DNA from: Membranipora membranacea
Lineage: Eukaryota; Bryozoa; Gymnolaemata; Cheilostomatida; Membraniporidae
Assembly (NCBI GenBank): GCA_914767715.1
Contig: OU612070.1
Coordinates: 13,843,501 to 13,907,500 of the forward strand
Length of the DNA: 64,000 nucleotides
Direction of reading: 5' to 3'
Part shown: positions 30,973 to 41,899 of the stretch, piece by piece
How positions within the stretch are numbered: the first letter of the stretch is position 1
Layout of the letters: every line of letters starts with the position of its first letter
Program-made: the position numbers and the translations under genes
Notes under the pieces: generated by a model
Seen by the model: the letters and a program-made list of their open reading frames with translations, nothing else
Databases searched by the model: none
Told to the model about the DNA's origin: nothing

Positions 30973-31495
30973 TATGTTGTAGCCATAGACTGATTATGCT
31001 AAATAACAGCAAAGTAACCAATACATAAAGTATCTGCAGTGTCACTGTCTGAAATCTCATGCGAACGATAGCTTTATTTAAAGTTCTGCAAAAACTGTTT
31101 ATTGATTGGGTGGTTATTATACTCCTCACTTCATTTTTGCCCAATGACAAAAATACCTTTTGTAGAATAGTCAATAATGTGATAGAATGAAACAGCAACT
31201 TCTTGCTGTTTGTGGAAGAAGATAAGATTTCTTCACAGAGGGAGGCATAGGTCTGTGAAGTTTGGCTGGCAGATAAGATTTTTCTTGATATCAATTCAAT
31301 ATCATTTACATACAATTCTTCCACATTTTGTTGAATCATGTACAGCGTGCTGGATTTGTCATCCATCAATGTCACAGATAGAGGATAACATTTGCCTGCA
31401 AGATTGCTTAGCAAATATTGCCTTGCATTGATGGGTGAACTCAGATGTTTCAACAGGTTAATATAATCACTTGTCTCTTCTAACCGTTCCATCAT
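30965..31495 (-). CDS. C-terminally anchored membrane protein of the Polinton (176 aa)
   Basis: Read from the first ATG at 31493-31495; the frame is open slightly further, but only to GTG. Largely helical with a C-terminal hydrophobic segment (LQILYVLVTLLLFSIISLWL) and a five-residue tail, typical of a tail-anchored protein. It is the first gene of a minus-strand run of four packed genes ending with the ATPase. No family recognised. An intergenic stretch of about 190 bp separates it from the divergent spliced gene at 31,682. Confidence 0.58.
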   Translation of the reverse strand: MMERLEETSDYINLLKHLSSPINARQYLLSNLAGKCYPLSVTLMDDKSSTLYMIQQNVEELYVNDIELISRKILSASQTSQTYASLCEEILSSSTNSKKLLFHSITLLTILQKVFLSLGKNEVRSIITTQSINSFCRTLNKAIVRMRFQTVTLQILYVLVTLLLFSIISLWLQHNG

Positions 31496-31681
31496 AGGTT
31501 GCCTAGGAAACACTAATATGAATAGGTATCTTCCGAGTAATATATAACCACTTGGTTCACTGGTATTTAAGTGCTTGCCTGCTTACCAAATTCACTCACG
31601 GACGCACACACACACACAGACGGACTTACACACTACCAAAGTGACTATTTGTTTGATCTATTATAGGACACTTTTATCACT
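31496..31681. promoter_or_regulatory. divergent promoter region
   Basis: Lies between the minus-strand 176-aa gene and the plus-strand spliced 108-aa gene. AT-rich TATATA-type sequence at about 31,536-31,545 and TATTTAAG at about 31,563 are candidate core elements for either direction. A short CACACACA run follows. Confidence 0.4.
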
Positions 31682-32294
31682 ATGGAACATGTGAGTATAC
31701 ACATGTACTTTGCTTTATTTTTCCTACTATAATTATAATATTTTTTATGTTTCAATTTTTTTACCTTTGTTGTATATGACTTGACAAATTGCTTATGTGA
31801 ATTTCCATTGCTCAGAATACTATGTTGGCTTGGTAACTAGTCATGGGTTTTTTGTTGCAGACTCGTTCCTGTACAGAATGCGCCAAAGAAATGTTTCCTA
31901 ATGGTGAGGAGCTGTGCCTCACGAGACAGACGGCAAAGACAGATGAATTAAAAGAAATATTTGCTGCTGAAAGTTTTCACTGTCCGACATGTGAGAGTAG
32001 AGTGCCAATAATGGATGCCAAACGTAAGTACATACATTCAGTACACTAACCATCGATGTTTTCTGAAGGTAGTGATACTTTCATTACATTCCTGAAGGCA
32101 ATTGTCATTAATACGTGAACTCAAACTTCTGTGTTGTAGATGTAAAGAGGTTGCAACATCGATTCAAAATTATGAGATCGGATCTGGTGCGTAAAACAAG
32201 AGCGACACTCAGGGAATTGGCAGCAGCAGAGGCAGAGTTAGATAGAAATATGAGACAAAAACTACGACGAATGGCAATTAAAGACAGTCTGTAA
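31682..32294 (+). CDS. spliced small zinc-ribbon-like protein (108 aa, 3 exons)
   Basis: Exons 31682-31690, 31861-32023 and 32140-32294, with GT/AG boundaries and consistent phase (0, then 1), ending in TAA; total 109 codons. Residues about 7-20 contain CTECAKEMFPNGEEL and about 44-50 contain FHCPTCESR, so two CxxC pairs could bind one zinc. The C-terminal 50 residues form a basic helix (VRKTRATLRELAAAEAEL, then MRQKLRRM). This layout suggests a nucleic-acid-binding regulator. Family not recognised. The first exon codes for only three residues. Confidence 0.68.
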
Positions 32295-32312
32295 TCTTTA
32301 ATTGATAACTAA

Positions 32313-32579
32313 TCATTTTTTCTTCTTTTTTTTGTTAATTTTTTTTATCTGTTTTTCTACTTTTTTGTTGTTTTTATCCAGGGCAGCGTAATTTGCGTTG
32401 GAATGGTGGGTGTCAAAGTTATGTTCATCAGCTTTATGCTCATCAAAGTCATAGCATGAGTCTGGTGTTGTTACCCTGCTGCCTACGGGAGCACTCACAA
32501 ATTGCGTTGCCAATTTTGTCAGATCAGGAATGCTTGCACCTGCTACCAGTAACATGTAAACTAGTACAATCTGTTCCAT
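32313..32579 (-). CDS. possible small secreted or membrane protein with Lys-rich tail (88 aa)
   Basis: Open frame on the minus strand near the right end, converging with the 108-aa gene. It starts MEQIVLVYMLLVAGASIP, which looks like a signal peptide or anchor, followed by an Asp/His-rich middle (DFDEHKADEHNFDTHH) and a poly-Lys C-terminus. A competing plus-strand frame overlaps it. The signal-like start makes it the better candidate, but it may be spurious. Confidence 0.4.
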   Translation of the reverse strand: MEQIVLVYMLLVAGASIPDLTKLATQFVSAPVGSRVTTPDSCYDFDEHKADEHNFDTHHSNANYAALDKNNKKVEKQIKKINKKKKKK

Positions 32580-32599
32580 GGGCTATGTCAGATGCCTAA

Positions 32600-32956
32600 T
32601 CTGTCAACTTTGCATTCATTTATTCCCGTGTTATTTTATGTGATTTTATGCATGTATCTCATTTCAAAACCTTGTCTTTGCCGCATTGTCCTCAGATTTT
32701 TATTGAAATTGTTTTAACACTTCAATGAACATATATATACAGCTGCTCATTTTGTATATCAATTTATCATTCTACCCTGTACCAATGAACATTTATCCTC
32801 ACAAACAAACTGACACTCAATTCATTAATATTTACAACAACACTAGCTAACAGTGAATGTGATCAATCACATTACCCACACAAGCATCTCATTTATCATG
32901 AATAAATATACATAAAAAGAATTACATAAACAAACTTCCATCCTCACCATACAAAA
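32600..32956. other. non-coding right arm of the Polinton
   Basis: AT-rich sequence between the last candidate gene and the right terminal repeat. CATAAAATAAC on the minus strand at about 32,630-32,650 could be a promoter element for the 88-aa frame. Nothing else identified. Confidence 0.4.
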
Positions 32957-33086
32957 TGATAGAGTAGAAATTGACAACTCCCATACAATATGAGTAGTCG
33001 TTCCACCAGGAACGTTACAAAAGGGATCGAGTCGCTCATTCGTTTCAATGGGTTCGGGCTAACGACCTGCTCCCACTTTTACTACT
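32957..33086 (-). repeat. right terminal inverted repeat of the Polinton
   Basis: 130 bp, reverse complement of 15372-15501 with two substitutions, ending TACTACT. Confidence 0.96.
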
Positions 33087-33092
33087 TAGGAC
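33087..33092. other. right target-site duplication TAGGAC
   Basis: Exact copy of 15366-15371, directly after the CT end of the element. Confidence 0.95.
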
Positions 33093-35309
33093 ACATTTTG
33101 GCAAAACAGCTCTCTTAAATCTGCTGCACAATTTCAGACTGAAATGCAAAACGGCTGACAGCCTACTTTCTTTTAACTAATACTTTATATAATAATTGTC
33201 ACAAGGACAATAATTTTATATATATATATATATATATATCATTTTTTATTTCTATAAAGCCATATATAACTTACTTACTTTCCCATTTCTAGAACATCGT
33301 CATTTATTTATGTATAACCCCTTTTTTTTGTGTGTATTTAACTGTGTGTAGAGGTCAACAAGTTACTTTTTAACTACTCTGTTATCTGTAAACTTTCTAG
33401 AAAACCTCTTTAAACAAATAAACAATAAATAATTACAGATAATGAGCTCAGCTAATAAACATAATTACAGTAACAATGAGCTCAGCTAGTATGTACCTCT
33501 ATCAGTATGGAGGTTAGGGGCTCAGGAATATATTTTTAAACAAGTAGGGTCGGACCGGATGTCAAAAAGCCTGCATCATTGACCATAGCGTTGCATATAT
33601 TTTTTAACAAGCAGGGCTTACAAGATGTCATAAAGCCTGCATCATTGAACATAGCATTACGATTTTCACAGATTTTTATAACCAGCTACTGAGGCAGTCT
33701 GAGCAATCGTTCGATATCTGACCCTTCTGAGGATAATTTTGAAAATGTGTCCCTCACTGTTGTTAGGTTTCGTTTTATTAAATCAAGTCTGGATAGCTTG
33801 ATTCCGCCACAGCGTTATATTTTTACCATTCGATGATTGAGCTTCATTTTTGATTGTTAGAGGATGACAAGATTTATTTTCTCCGAATTCCAAATCGCTG
33901 AAATAGAGCGTTCTATGCCGAGTTTGTTGAGGGAAATATTTACCTTCTCAGGATAATTAATCATTTTTACCTAGCTCTCCTCTCAAAGAATGTGTATCAA
34001 AATAAAATACAATGTAGGATTAATTCAATTTACTTGTGAAGTAGAATCACCTAGGTAATGTATCATTCGGAGGTTTGATTAATTATCACCTCAGAGAAAT
34101 GTAATTTTTGAACCAAAAGCATATAAATTGAAACAATAATGGGTGAAAAACCCTCTGCGCAGGGGTCCCGGCCCGGGTGGGTCTACAGGATATCCATGAC
34201 TTGACTTATCAAACGACATGACTTATACTGAGAATGTATGATCATGAGACGAATGTGTGCATAGAATGAATGTCTTTCATAGCTTATTAGAAAAGGGTCG
34301 GTTATGGGAAGATAGAGTTTATGACCCATTTATTATCTTTATGTAGATGCTTGGCAGTGAAGCCTACACCGCACAATCCAATTAAACTGTCTTGCTGCAT
34401 GATTTGTGTTGCTAATATCATGCTTATTTTATGCTCGTTATATATTGTGGTGGTAGATATATTAACCCACTCAAAATATCTTCGTCGGCCAGCAACGGAT
34501 TGTTACAGGCAAAGGAAATGAAGAGTGACCTTTATGCCAGAATGATTAGTAGCTACTTTATCAAGCATCCAAACACTGTTTGATAAGTCTATGATGGGGG
34601 TACCATCATGAGCCGTAATCATGATCTTCACCACAAAGAATTTGTATACGTGCCGATATAGGAAATCAGTATCAGCTAAGTGAAGAGCCTATTGCTACAA
34701 CGCCCAAGACATGAGTACCCGGTACCATGGTTATGTGGTCAAAATCTGTCATCACCAGAATTCAGAGACACTCAATTGTGCCTGAACCGAGAGAGAGAGG
34801 CACGTATTCACACCCCACGATAGATGACTCAGTATATCATATTTATCCCCAATTTAGTTCACATAGTATATAATATCACAGAGTAAGGATATATCCTTAC
34901 TCTGTGATAATATTAAACAAATTTCTTGCTGATCGTGTGTTTCAAGCGATCGGAAAAAGTTGATTATCTCTTGATGTTAAAGTAGCAATCATATTGTGGA
35001 TTGTACCACAATCACATTGAAATGTATGTTCTTATGTATGCACTAAAACCTTTCCTCCCACAGCTATATTATAGAAGAAATCATTTGTCAGTAAACTAGA
35101 CTACGGTGCAGGGCAGTCAAAGCCCAAGATATGCACTGTTTATATTATAGATAAGATGTTGGTTTACAGAGAAGAGCGGCATTCAGGTGGTATAGTGAAA
35201 CACAGTAGAGTAAATCAATTATTATTTCAAGAGATCTTTCGTTTTATAGTATAGACTGTGACCTAGGGACTAGGTCATTTAAGAGCCGGAATAATGCTAC
35301 ATTGAATAT
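33093..35309. other. non-coding flank of the Polinton with short tandem repeats
   Basis: No supported gene. Contains a (TA)n run at about 33,220-33,239, two short copies of ATTACAG...AATGAGCTCAGCTA (33,434-33,490), a diverged pair of about 65-bp repeats with AGCCTGCATCATTGA (about 33,530-33,660) and a perfect palindrome at 34,874-34,909. Confidence 0.5.
34874..34909. repeat. perfect 36-bp palindrome
   Basis: TATCACAGAGTAAGGATA followed directly by its exact reverse complement, with no spacer. It could be a cruciform site or the joined ends of a former inverted-repeat element. Confidence 0.85.
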
Positions 35310-35912
35310 TAGTCAAATTCTAATAGCCATGACATATTACTTTGGAGTTGCCCCACCACACATAAATGAAGACAACTCCCATTTTTACATGTAGTTGGGA
35401 TACAAAGGTATATATAACATGTCTCAGTCAGAAACCAGTCAGTCATATAACGGCAACCAGATAGTGCAGACTACTGTCATATTTCGTACTGAGGAATCAT
35501 ATTATACCTTTTTACCAACTACATATATATATATATATATATTATTACATATTATGGATCCAAACAAATCAACCAAAAACTTGTAAGAGGCTGCAACAAA
35601 AACAGAAAATAAAAACCGACAGAAAAAGCAAAAGAAAAAAAGAAGAAGGTAAGAATGGGAAAGGGACTCTACTTATGACTGCTTACTGTACAACATGTAT
35701 ACTCATGAGGACATATGAGGATTATATTACTTGTAGAGTCACCCAGAAGGCTGGCGGCTAGTAGAGAGGACAATCCACTGATAGCTCTGCACTGAGAAGA
35801 TCTTGCTTGAGCGAGACAGACATTTGTAACAGTGATTTTAGGTGAGCCTGTTCTATCGATTGCATTGAGTTTAGTTGTATCGGTTATTCTAAAACCCCTA
35901 GTGTCAGATATA
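35310..35912 (+). repeat. dispersed repeat family B, copy 2 (longest uninterrupted copy)
   Basis: The left part (ATTAGTCAAATTCTAATA, GAGTTGCCCCACCACACATA) matches the reverse complement of 41,145-41,285. The middle and right parts match copy 1 at 9581-10685. The last shared bases are TCTAAAACCCCTAGTGTCAG plus ATATAAC. Contains a (TA)n run and a short frame starting MDPNKSTKNL. The absence of terminal inverted repeats suggests a retroposon or the remnant of a larger element. Confidence 0.7.
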
Positions 35913-36303
35913 ACACCAGAAGCAATTGATTCAATCAATGGCCAGGTATTTGCCTATTTCAAATTTCTTGGATGTGATACTGGTTCACAGGAATTAAATG
36001 AGGATGCTCATGTCTTATTTGATTACTTGGTGTCTGGATATAAAGCATTCTCAAAAACAAGCACTTCGCTAGGGGAGACAAATGCTACATTTTTCTGCAA
36101 ATTACATCAACCTAACCGTGACAACCATTTTTACACTCAGCCTAGACCTCTAGGATTGGTACAGCAGTAATTTTGTACCATCGAAACCCAGGGCTCTTAA
36201 CCTGGGAGGATTCCAAACCTGAGTTTTGATATTAGCATGTCCCATAGTGGTATTTTGAAGGCGTAAAATGCCCTTAGCATAAACAGCTGAGGGTACGTCT
36301 GAG

Positions 36304-36745
36304 ATGGCACCGAAAAATTGTCGGGGGAAATACCTGAGATTTGAAGATTATGTGCAAAGAATAGCTGGCAAAGCAAGTCAAAGAATGTATGTTGTTAAAA
36401 AAATAAAAAGTACAAAGCCATTAGCTTCCATGATGTTCAAAGGTTTTGTAGTTTCCCTCTTGATGTATTGTCTGCCTGTTTGCACACGAGCATATGTACC
36501 ATAGACAAGAAATTACTAAGGAAAGTTTTTTTACTGTTGCCAAGAATTTGAGGCTTGACGTAGGCGACCTCGATATTATTGTGCTGTTTTGCTGATGAGC
36601 ATCACATCATACAAAATTTTCTAGAGCGATGCCCTCAAATGCAAGTTCCATACATTAGTAGCAAGCTCCTTTGATGACAAAGTATATGCATCCTTTTCTC
36701 GCAACATTTCATGCTTGTGATAGCAAGTGTATCAATAAAAACCTA
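36304..36745 (+). pseudogene. decayed non-LTR retrotransposon 3' end
   Basis: Encodes EDYVQRIAGKASQRMYVV and FKGFVVSLLMYCLPV before a stop and frameshifts, then degraded continuation (GACAAGAAATTACTAAGGA, GCATCACATCATACAAAATT, GCGATGCCC). These parts align with the better preserved fragment at 2788-3306, so it is an older member of the same or a related family. It ends near ATCAATAAAA, a short tail-like sequence. Confidence 0.62.
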
Positions 36746-38160
36746 GAGCATTTCTTGTAAACATAAAATCGTAAATAATTTTAGATTTGATCCAGATGAA
36801 CCAATTCATATGGACTAACCAAGGCCATCGCCACAGGTGGAAATGTATCATCATGATGTAAAAATATTTGATTTAAAGGCTGACGAATCGAGCCGCCAGG
36901 GTAGAAAGGCATATAATTGATGTAATGTGATGCTATTGAAATCATTGCCTGGATTTATCCAGTTCACCTGCAAAATGACTTTTTTAACATTCCTAAAATT
37001 CAAATTTCTATTTAGCCATAATAATCTATTTCGCAAATCACTGGGATTGGCAGTGCAGTAAGAGCATAGCTTATCACAAATGAAATCAAATACCCACAAC
37101 AAATACCACACATAATTCTCATGCAAAAGTTTTATGTTATCTTTATTATTCATCTCTGCCAAAAATTAGCAATGCAAGCAAGGTGATCTAGAATAGAGTA
37201 CACAATAAGAGGCAAACGCAATAAATAAAGAAAGCGACTTCAACAACAAGCAAACCAATCCTGAGCTGCTGTCAGCCACCATCAGAAAACACCACTTGAA
37301 CAAATTGACAATGCAGTTGCAAATTCCTTGTCACCAATGAATTCATTATTTCAATGGGCTGTCACAACTATCCACACCAAAAAATAATTTAGATACGATC
37401 ACTTTGGATATTATTAATAATGCCCGAGAACATGGCTTCTCAATATTAAGACGCTGCCAAGCTGAAAGTCAATCTATCGGCTATTAAACAAGTAGATAAG
37501 ACTTTCCTGGGAAAGCGCATTATTTTGCGACCTTCCAATGATATAAATGTCCAACTATCTGCTTAAAACTCTTTCGCTCCTGCCCATTGTTAATGTTAAT
37601 TAGTGGTCGGATACTAGGCGTTTTTCCAAAAAATGCCTAAGTTTACATAGACATTACTTTGTAACCAATTGTGCTAACCACAATCTGTAAAAATCTTCAA
37701 ATTCTCCAGCTCTTTATCTGTTGGGATTTAAATTTTGGTAAGCATTTGACAATGCATGTATACATACTGCCCATTGACCTAGGGGAGGAATAAAGCATTT
37801 GTGATATCTGAAGTTTTATTTTCAAACTCACTTTATGACATTTAGTCACAGTACAGATCGCCCAATAGAGTGTCTGAGTTGGATTTATATGCACAGATGT
37901 GTTGGTTATTGATTTGCGATATATGATCTTATGATATTTATTGCTGTAAAGCTGAACTTACATAAAAAGCAGCAAAAAATGATTGTTATCGATTTGAAAA
38001 AAAATATTTTTGATGATCAAAATATTATTTTAGTTTTTGATAGTAAAAACAAAAATGACTACCATACATCAAAAGTATGAGTCACCATCAGAGTTGTCAA
38101 TCTCACCAACATGACTGACTACAACCTGCTCCTGAGGTGCCGTTCTGCCTCAACCAGCTC
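36746..38160. other. AT-rich non-coding region
   Basis: No supported coding sequence, RNA gene or clear repeat. Short open frames have unremarkable composition. Confidence 0.4.
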
Positions 38161-38165
38161 TCCTT

Positions 38166-38773
38166 TGTCGACCCGCCCTCCCAGGAGCTCCATGTCCAGC
38201 CCCAACTATAGCAACTTTTCGTGGTGGGGAGCCTGAAACAACAAAACAGGAAAGCGTGTTATGTTGTTGTGTATAACATGTGAAATACAATAATTGTTAC
38301 ACAAAGGTGTGTGGTTTATACTGTATACTGTATTGGGGGGGGGAGACTCACCATCAAAATCTGAATCATCAGCATCAACGTCTGTTGCAGAGTATCGGTT
38401 ATCCATCTCATCAACTTCACCAATTTGACTATCCTCTTCTGATTCACTCACTGTCACTTGACTAGTAAAAGAAAAAGTTACTTTATATTGTGAAACACAA
38501 TGCATATCATGAACCAGAAAGTTTGGTGTAGTAGTAGGCTTACTAGTTGCACAAGTATATTTATCTTTTGACAAATTGAGTTGATAGAAGGTCAGGTGAA
38601 TGACATTTTTCTCACATATCATGTTTTAATTTAGCAATTTTATTTAGATATTCAGATTCACCCTAATTTGTAACCCTACTCACCTCATTTTCATCATCAA
38701 GCTCTGAGCCAACTCCTCCTGAACATTCATCAAGCACACCAGACTCATGAATCCTAGTCCTAGAGCTTGCCAT
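38166..38773 (-). pseudogene. exons of an acidic, possibly transposase-derived protein, apparently degraded
   Basis: Minus-strand pieces: 38684-38773 (ATG, 30 codons, ends in donor GTGAGT), about 38352-38461 (acidic: SESEEDSQIGEVDEMDN, DADDSDFDG, ends in donor GTGAGT) and about 38166-38234 (SPPRKVAIVGAGHGAP, ends in TGA). Exons 2 and 3 join in frame, but exon 1 and exon 2 do not with the sites I can see, so an exon is missing or the gene is broken. Acidic N-termini like this occur in piggyBac-like transposases, but no catalytic region follows; the assignment is weak. Confidence 0.3.
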
Positions 38774-38859
38774 TGAAATATTTTTGTGACTGAAATTTTC
38801 TGAAATCCTAACTTGAGTTTTATTTTTTGAAGTGAAAGCAAAGTGAGTCCCCAAATATC

Positions 38860-40730
38860 TTTTCTAAAACTCTACCCAATCACATAAGAGTATGAGGAAG
38901 ATGATCCAATAAAGATTTTGAAGAAAAAACTGCCCTATCATTGGACATTTGGTTGTCATAGTGACTGAGCGTATATATCCGTCATTAGTATTAGACCACA
39001 CACTGCATGAATGCGTATATATATATATATACTTTTTATTGGCATCAAAAGTCATCTCATTCGAAATGTTTTGCACTCAGTGTATGTCATTAGGAGGCAA
39101 TGAGTTTTAAGACATCAAGCAGTGTTGACCCTGTGATCAAATATGCATGTCATCTCAGTCTGAACCGAGATGCTTTGACAGAAAGGCAAGTTGGGGTGTA
39201 ATGTGTTGATATTCAAATTAAAGACTAGATTCATTCAATCATGTCAAGTTCATAACAAGCTAAATTTTAAAAGCATTCTCAAATGCGAATTGGAATTTAG
39301 CCATATCAATCTCACATGAATGATTTGAATAGGCAGTGCAATGAGAGTGAACTACCTGAATTTAGTAATTCTGACAATCAAGATATATTGATATCTGATG
39401 ATAATTATATAATTTAACTCACTTTATATTTCTGTTTGTAGAACTTGAATTCCGCCAACAGGACTTCTTCTATATAGAACTGTACTCGTCTGTCTCTAGA
39501 TACTCGTCAGTAGCTGTAGAGCCGTCCGATTGTACGTCTGTCTTGGTTGATGGTTACCGTGAAAAAGCCAAGATCACAGTACACGTATGCTGATTACCGG
39601 TAAGCCCAGCCCTTCTCTCTATAGTATGAGATCTTCACAGAGTTGCTGTAAAATACTGGGCAGAGGGTGTAATATTCTGTAACGTCTTAAATCTACAGTC
39701 TATTGGGCTGACGTGTACTGCTAGTCCATATTTGGAAGTGTGTAGCGAAAGCGAAAATTGTCCAATAGCTATAAGCTACGTAAGTGTAAGGACAGGATAC
39801 CCTCGGTTGATCACAGGATATCCCTTGAGACATTAATGGTCCCGAAATTATAATAAGGTCTATTAAACATCCGTCTGACAAACATCTGTCTGTCGATTAA
39901 ACATTCTATACTGACATTTGATTAGCATTGGTATTAGCATTAGTAGGATGTGTAATTAATCATAGAATTAGCTTATGCCTTATTTATCAAAAAGTACATC
40001 GTACATGGCGAAAGGTTTAACCGTTGCTTTAACACACAAGATGAGCTATAAGCCCGAAATATTAAGTTTATATGGTTAAATAAATGACTGTCCTTGTTGG
40101 ACTGTTCTGAATACCAATAACTGTCTAGTATTTGCTATTGTTGATATAATAAGTCTACAGGTAAACTGAAAGTAACATTATGATGTGTAACAAGAGCATA
40201 GCTTATCACAACTAGAATCTAATACTTGATCATTCATTAATAATATGACATAAATTATTGTAAGGCGACATTTAACATCGTTTATATATTATTCATCTCT
40301 GCCAACGAGCAAAATCTGAGTTTTTAGCTCACATTCTAAAATCCCCTGAGAAGCCTGAGTTGAACCCAAAAATCTGAGTAATATTGTCTGTGATATGTAA
40401 TAAATCAATCAAATCAATCAGGTGAAGACCAGAGAAGGCAGGGGAGGGATTTTGTTTTGCAGCTTAATTTGAGTTAGAAATTTTCCAAATGCAATCACCA
40501 ATAGCTCCTCGGCCATATGCCATCAACAGCTTGAAGTCAATATGGTTAGTTGGGTATCCAGATGAATCACAGCATGAAAGGTTTTTACTATGGTATCTAC
40601 TGTCATGAGGATATTGCTCACTGTGTTAATGGCTGTGATGCCATACAGAGAGCAAAGAGTTACAGGGGCCTTAGCCCATGATAATATTCAAAATTGTATT
40701 GTGCTAACCTAAATTATTAGCCACCACTTT
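38860..40730. other. non-coding region
   Basis: AT-rich, with a (TA)n run at about 39,018-39,032 and a short AATC-type tail (AATAAATCAATCAAATCAATC) at about 40,397-40,418 that may mark another truncated non-LTR insertion. No supported gene. Confidence 0.4.
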
Positions 40731-40738
40731 ATTTCACA

Positions 40739-40826
40739 GGGATAGGAAGAGGAATACTGCATTCCTTGAGGAGATTTCCCAACTATTTGCAGTCAATAAG
40801 CTAACACAATGAGTGGAGATGCAGAG
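40739..40826 (+). other. possible 5' coding exon (MSGDAE)
   Basis: TTTCACAG acceptor at about 40,738, then a leader and ATGAGTGGAGATGCAGAG followed by a strong donor GTGAGTGA at 40,827. Only six codons would be encoded and no following exon was identified. Confidence 0.25.
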
Positions 40827-41034
40827 GTGAGTGAATGTATTGAATGGTAGCTTATTGTTTAAGATTAGCTGGATTCATGTTAGCCTCACCAGCCTCCCAA
40901 CGATGGACCGTGTGACAAGGCTACTTCTGTCTGCCTGCTCAGCTTGGTGTGATGCAAAGCACAATCATCCCTACAATCACTCCCTTGATAACATCAACTC
41001 CATTGGAGCTATAAACAAAGTGTTCTACATGCCT

Positions 41035-41285
41035 GCCGCTATGCTATATCTGAAACTAGGGGTTTTAGGATACCCAATACAACGAAACTCAACACAATCT
41101 GCCCCCCTTGATTATATTTAAAATCCCAGGTTTTGGAGTAGACCTGTGGACTGACAGGTTTTTGGCTGAGTCATGTTATTTTTACCTTTGTAGTCAGACT
41201 TCATGTAAAATGGGAGTTGCCTTCAATTTATGTGTGGTGGGGCAACCCAAAAGTATTAGAATTTGGCTAATATGCAATATAACAG
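41035..41285 (-). repeat. dispersed repeat family B, copy 3 (internally deleted, inverted)
   Basis: Read on the minus strand it begins with the left end of copy 2 (TTAGCCAAATTCTAATA, GGTTGCCCCACCACACATAA, AACATGACTCAG, CTGTCAGTC) and ends with its right end (GTTGTATTGG, ATCCTAAAACCCCTAGTTTC, AGATATAGCA), lacking the A-rich middle of about 420 bp. Confidence 0.65.
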
Positions 41286-41423
41286 CTACTCACTCATTGA
41301 TTATTTATTTATTTTAAAATAAATGTGGGTTAAAATAGCTTTGTCTCTGTCCAAGGACTGAGAAATATCAGCAGGCAGGTCGGAGCACACCTAGGGCGTC
41401 AATTGAGCCCAGTAGTCAGTATT

Positions 41424-41502
41424 CCGCAGCGGGATTCGAACCCAGGACCTCCAACGCTTGCGCGTTAGAGGGTAGGCTCTAACCAACTGAGCTACCTTTA
41501 TG
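41424..41502 (-). repeat. tRNA-derived SINE head or degenerate tRNA
   Basis: Minus strand carries a near-perfect A box (TAGCTCAGTTGG, 41483-41494) and B box (GGTTCGAATCC, 41432-41442) at tRNA-like spacing, with an 8-bp hairpin (CTCTAACG/CGTTGGAG) where the anticodon arm should be. The acceptor stem does not pair and the T stem is imperfect, so it is not a functional tRNA but probably a Pol III-transcribed SINE head or tRNA pseudogene. Confidence 0.65.
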
Positions 41503-41899
41503 GATAAAGGGAAAATATCTGAATTGACGTGTCTGGTCTTGTCAAGACAGGCTTACCCTGAAAATGCATTTTGCTATTTATGTATGGTTGCTCGAAATTA
41601 TTCCTCATCGGACATGCATCCTCCGCTTTTTATGATTGTTTTGTAATATCTACACAAGCCATCAGGTGCCACTCTATGTTATTTGAGTAGTAATAAAGCA
41701 TAATGTTTGGTGTTGCTGTGGTCAGTGATTGTTTTTACATGTTCATGAAATGTGTTTGGTTGTTGACGTGTTGACATGCCATTGCTGTTACACCATTCGC
41801 CAGTTTCCGCTGCTGCACAAGCTATTGATGGGTCATTTGTTGCCTTTGTTCTGGAGGCACACTCGGTGCCTTGTGGCACTCAGACATTACAGATATGCT

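Larger units (their letters stand above)
15372..33086. mobile_element. complete Polinton/Maverick (polintovirus-like) element, 17,715 bp
   Basis: Bounded by 130-bp terminal inverted repeats starting AG and ending CT, with a 6-bp duplication (TAGGAC) on both sides. It encodes the defining set: protein-primed DNA polymerase B, retrovirus-type integrase, FtsK/HerA-type packaging ATPase, adenain-like protease, double-jelly-roll major capsid and a penton candidate. All core frames are uninterrupted and the repeats differ at only two positions, so it is a recent and possibly still competent insertion. Unusual for the class, at least three of its genes are spliced (ATPase, 441-aa protein, 108-aa protein). 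Confidence 0.96.

Noticed and set aside
35832-36170. 112-codon plus-strand frame
   Set aside because: Its first part is dispersed repeat B; the remainder has no recognisable family or splice context, so it is not listed as a gene.
35310-41285. Large transposon bounded by inverted repeats at 35.3 and 41.2 kb
   Set aside because: The inverted similarity extends to both ends of repeat B, including its right end, so these are two opposed copies of a dispersed repeat rather than the termini of one element.
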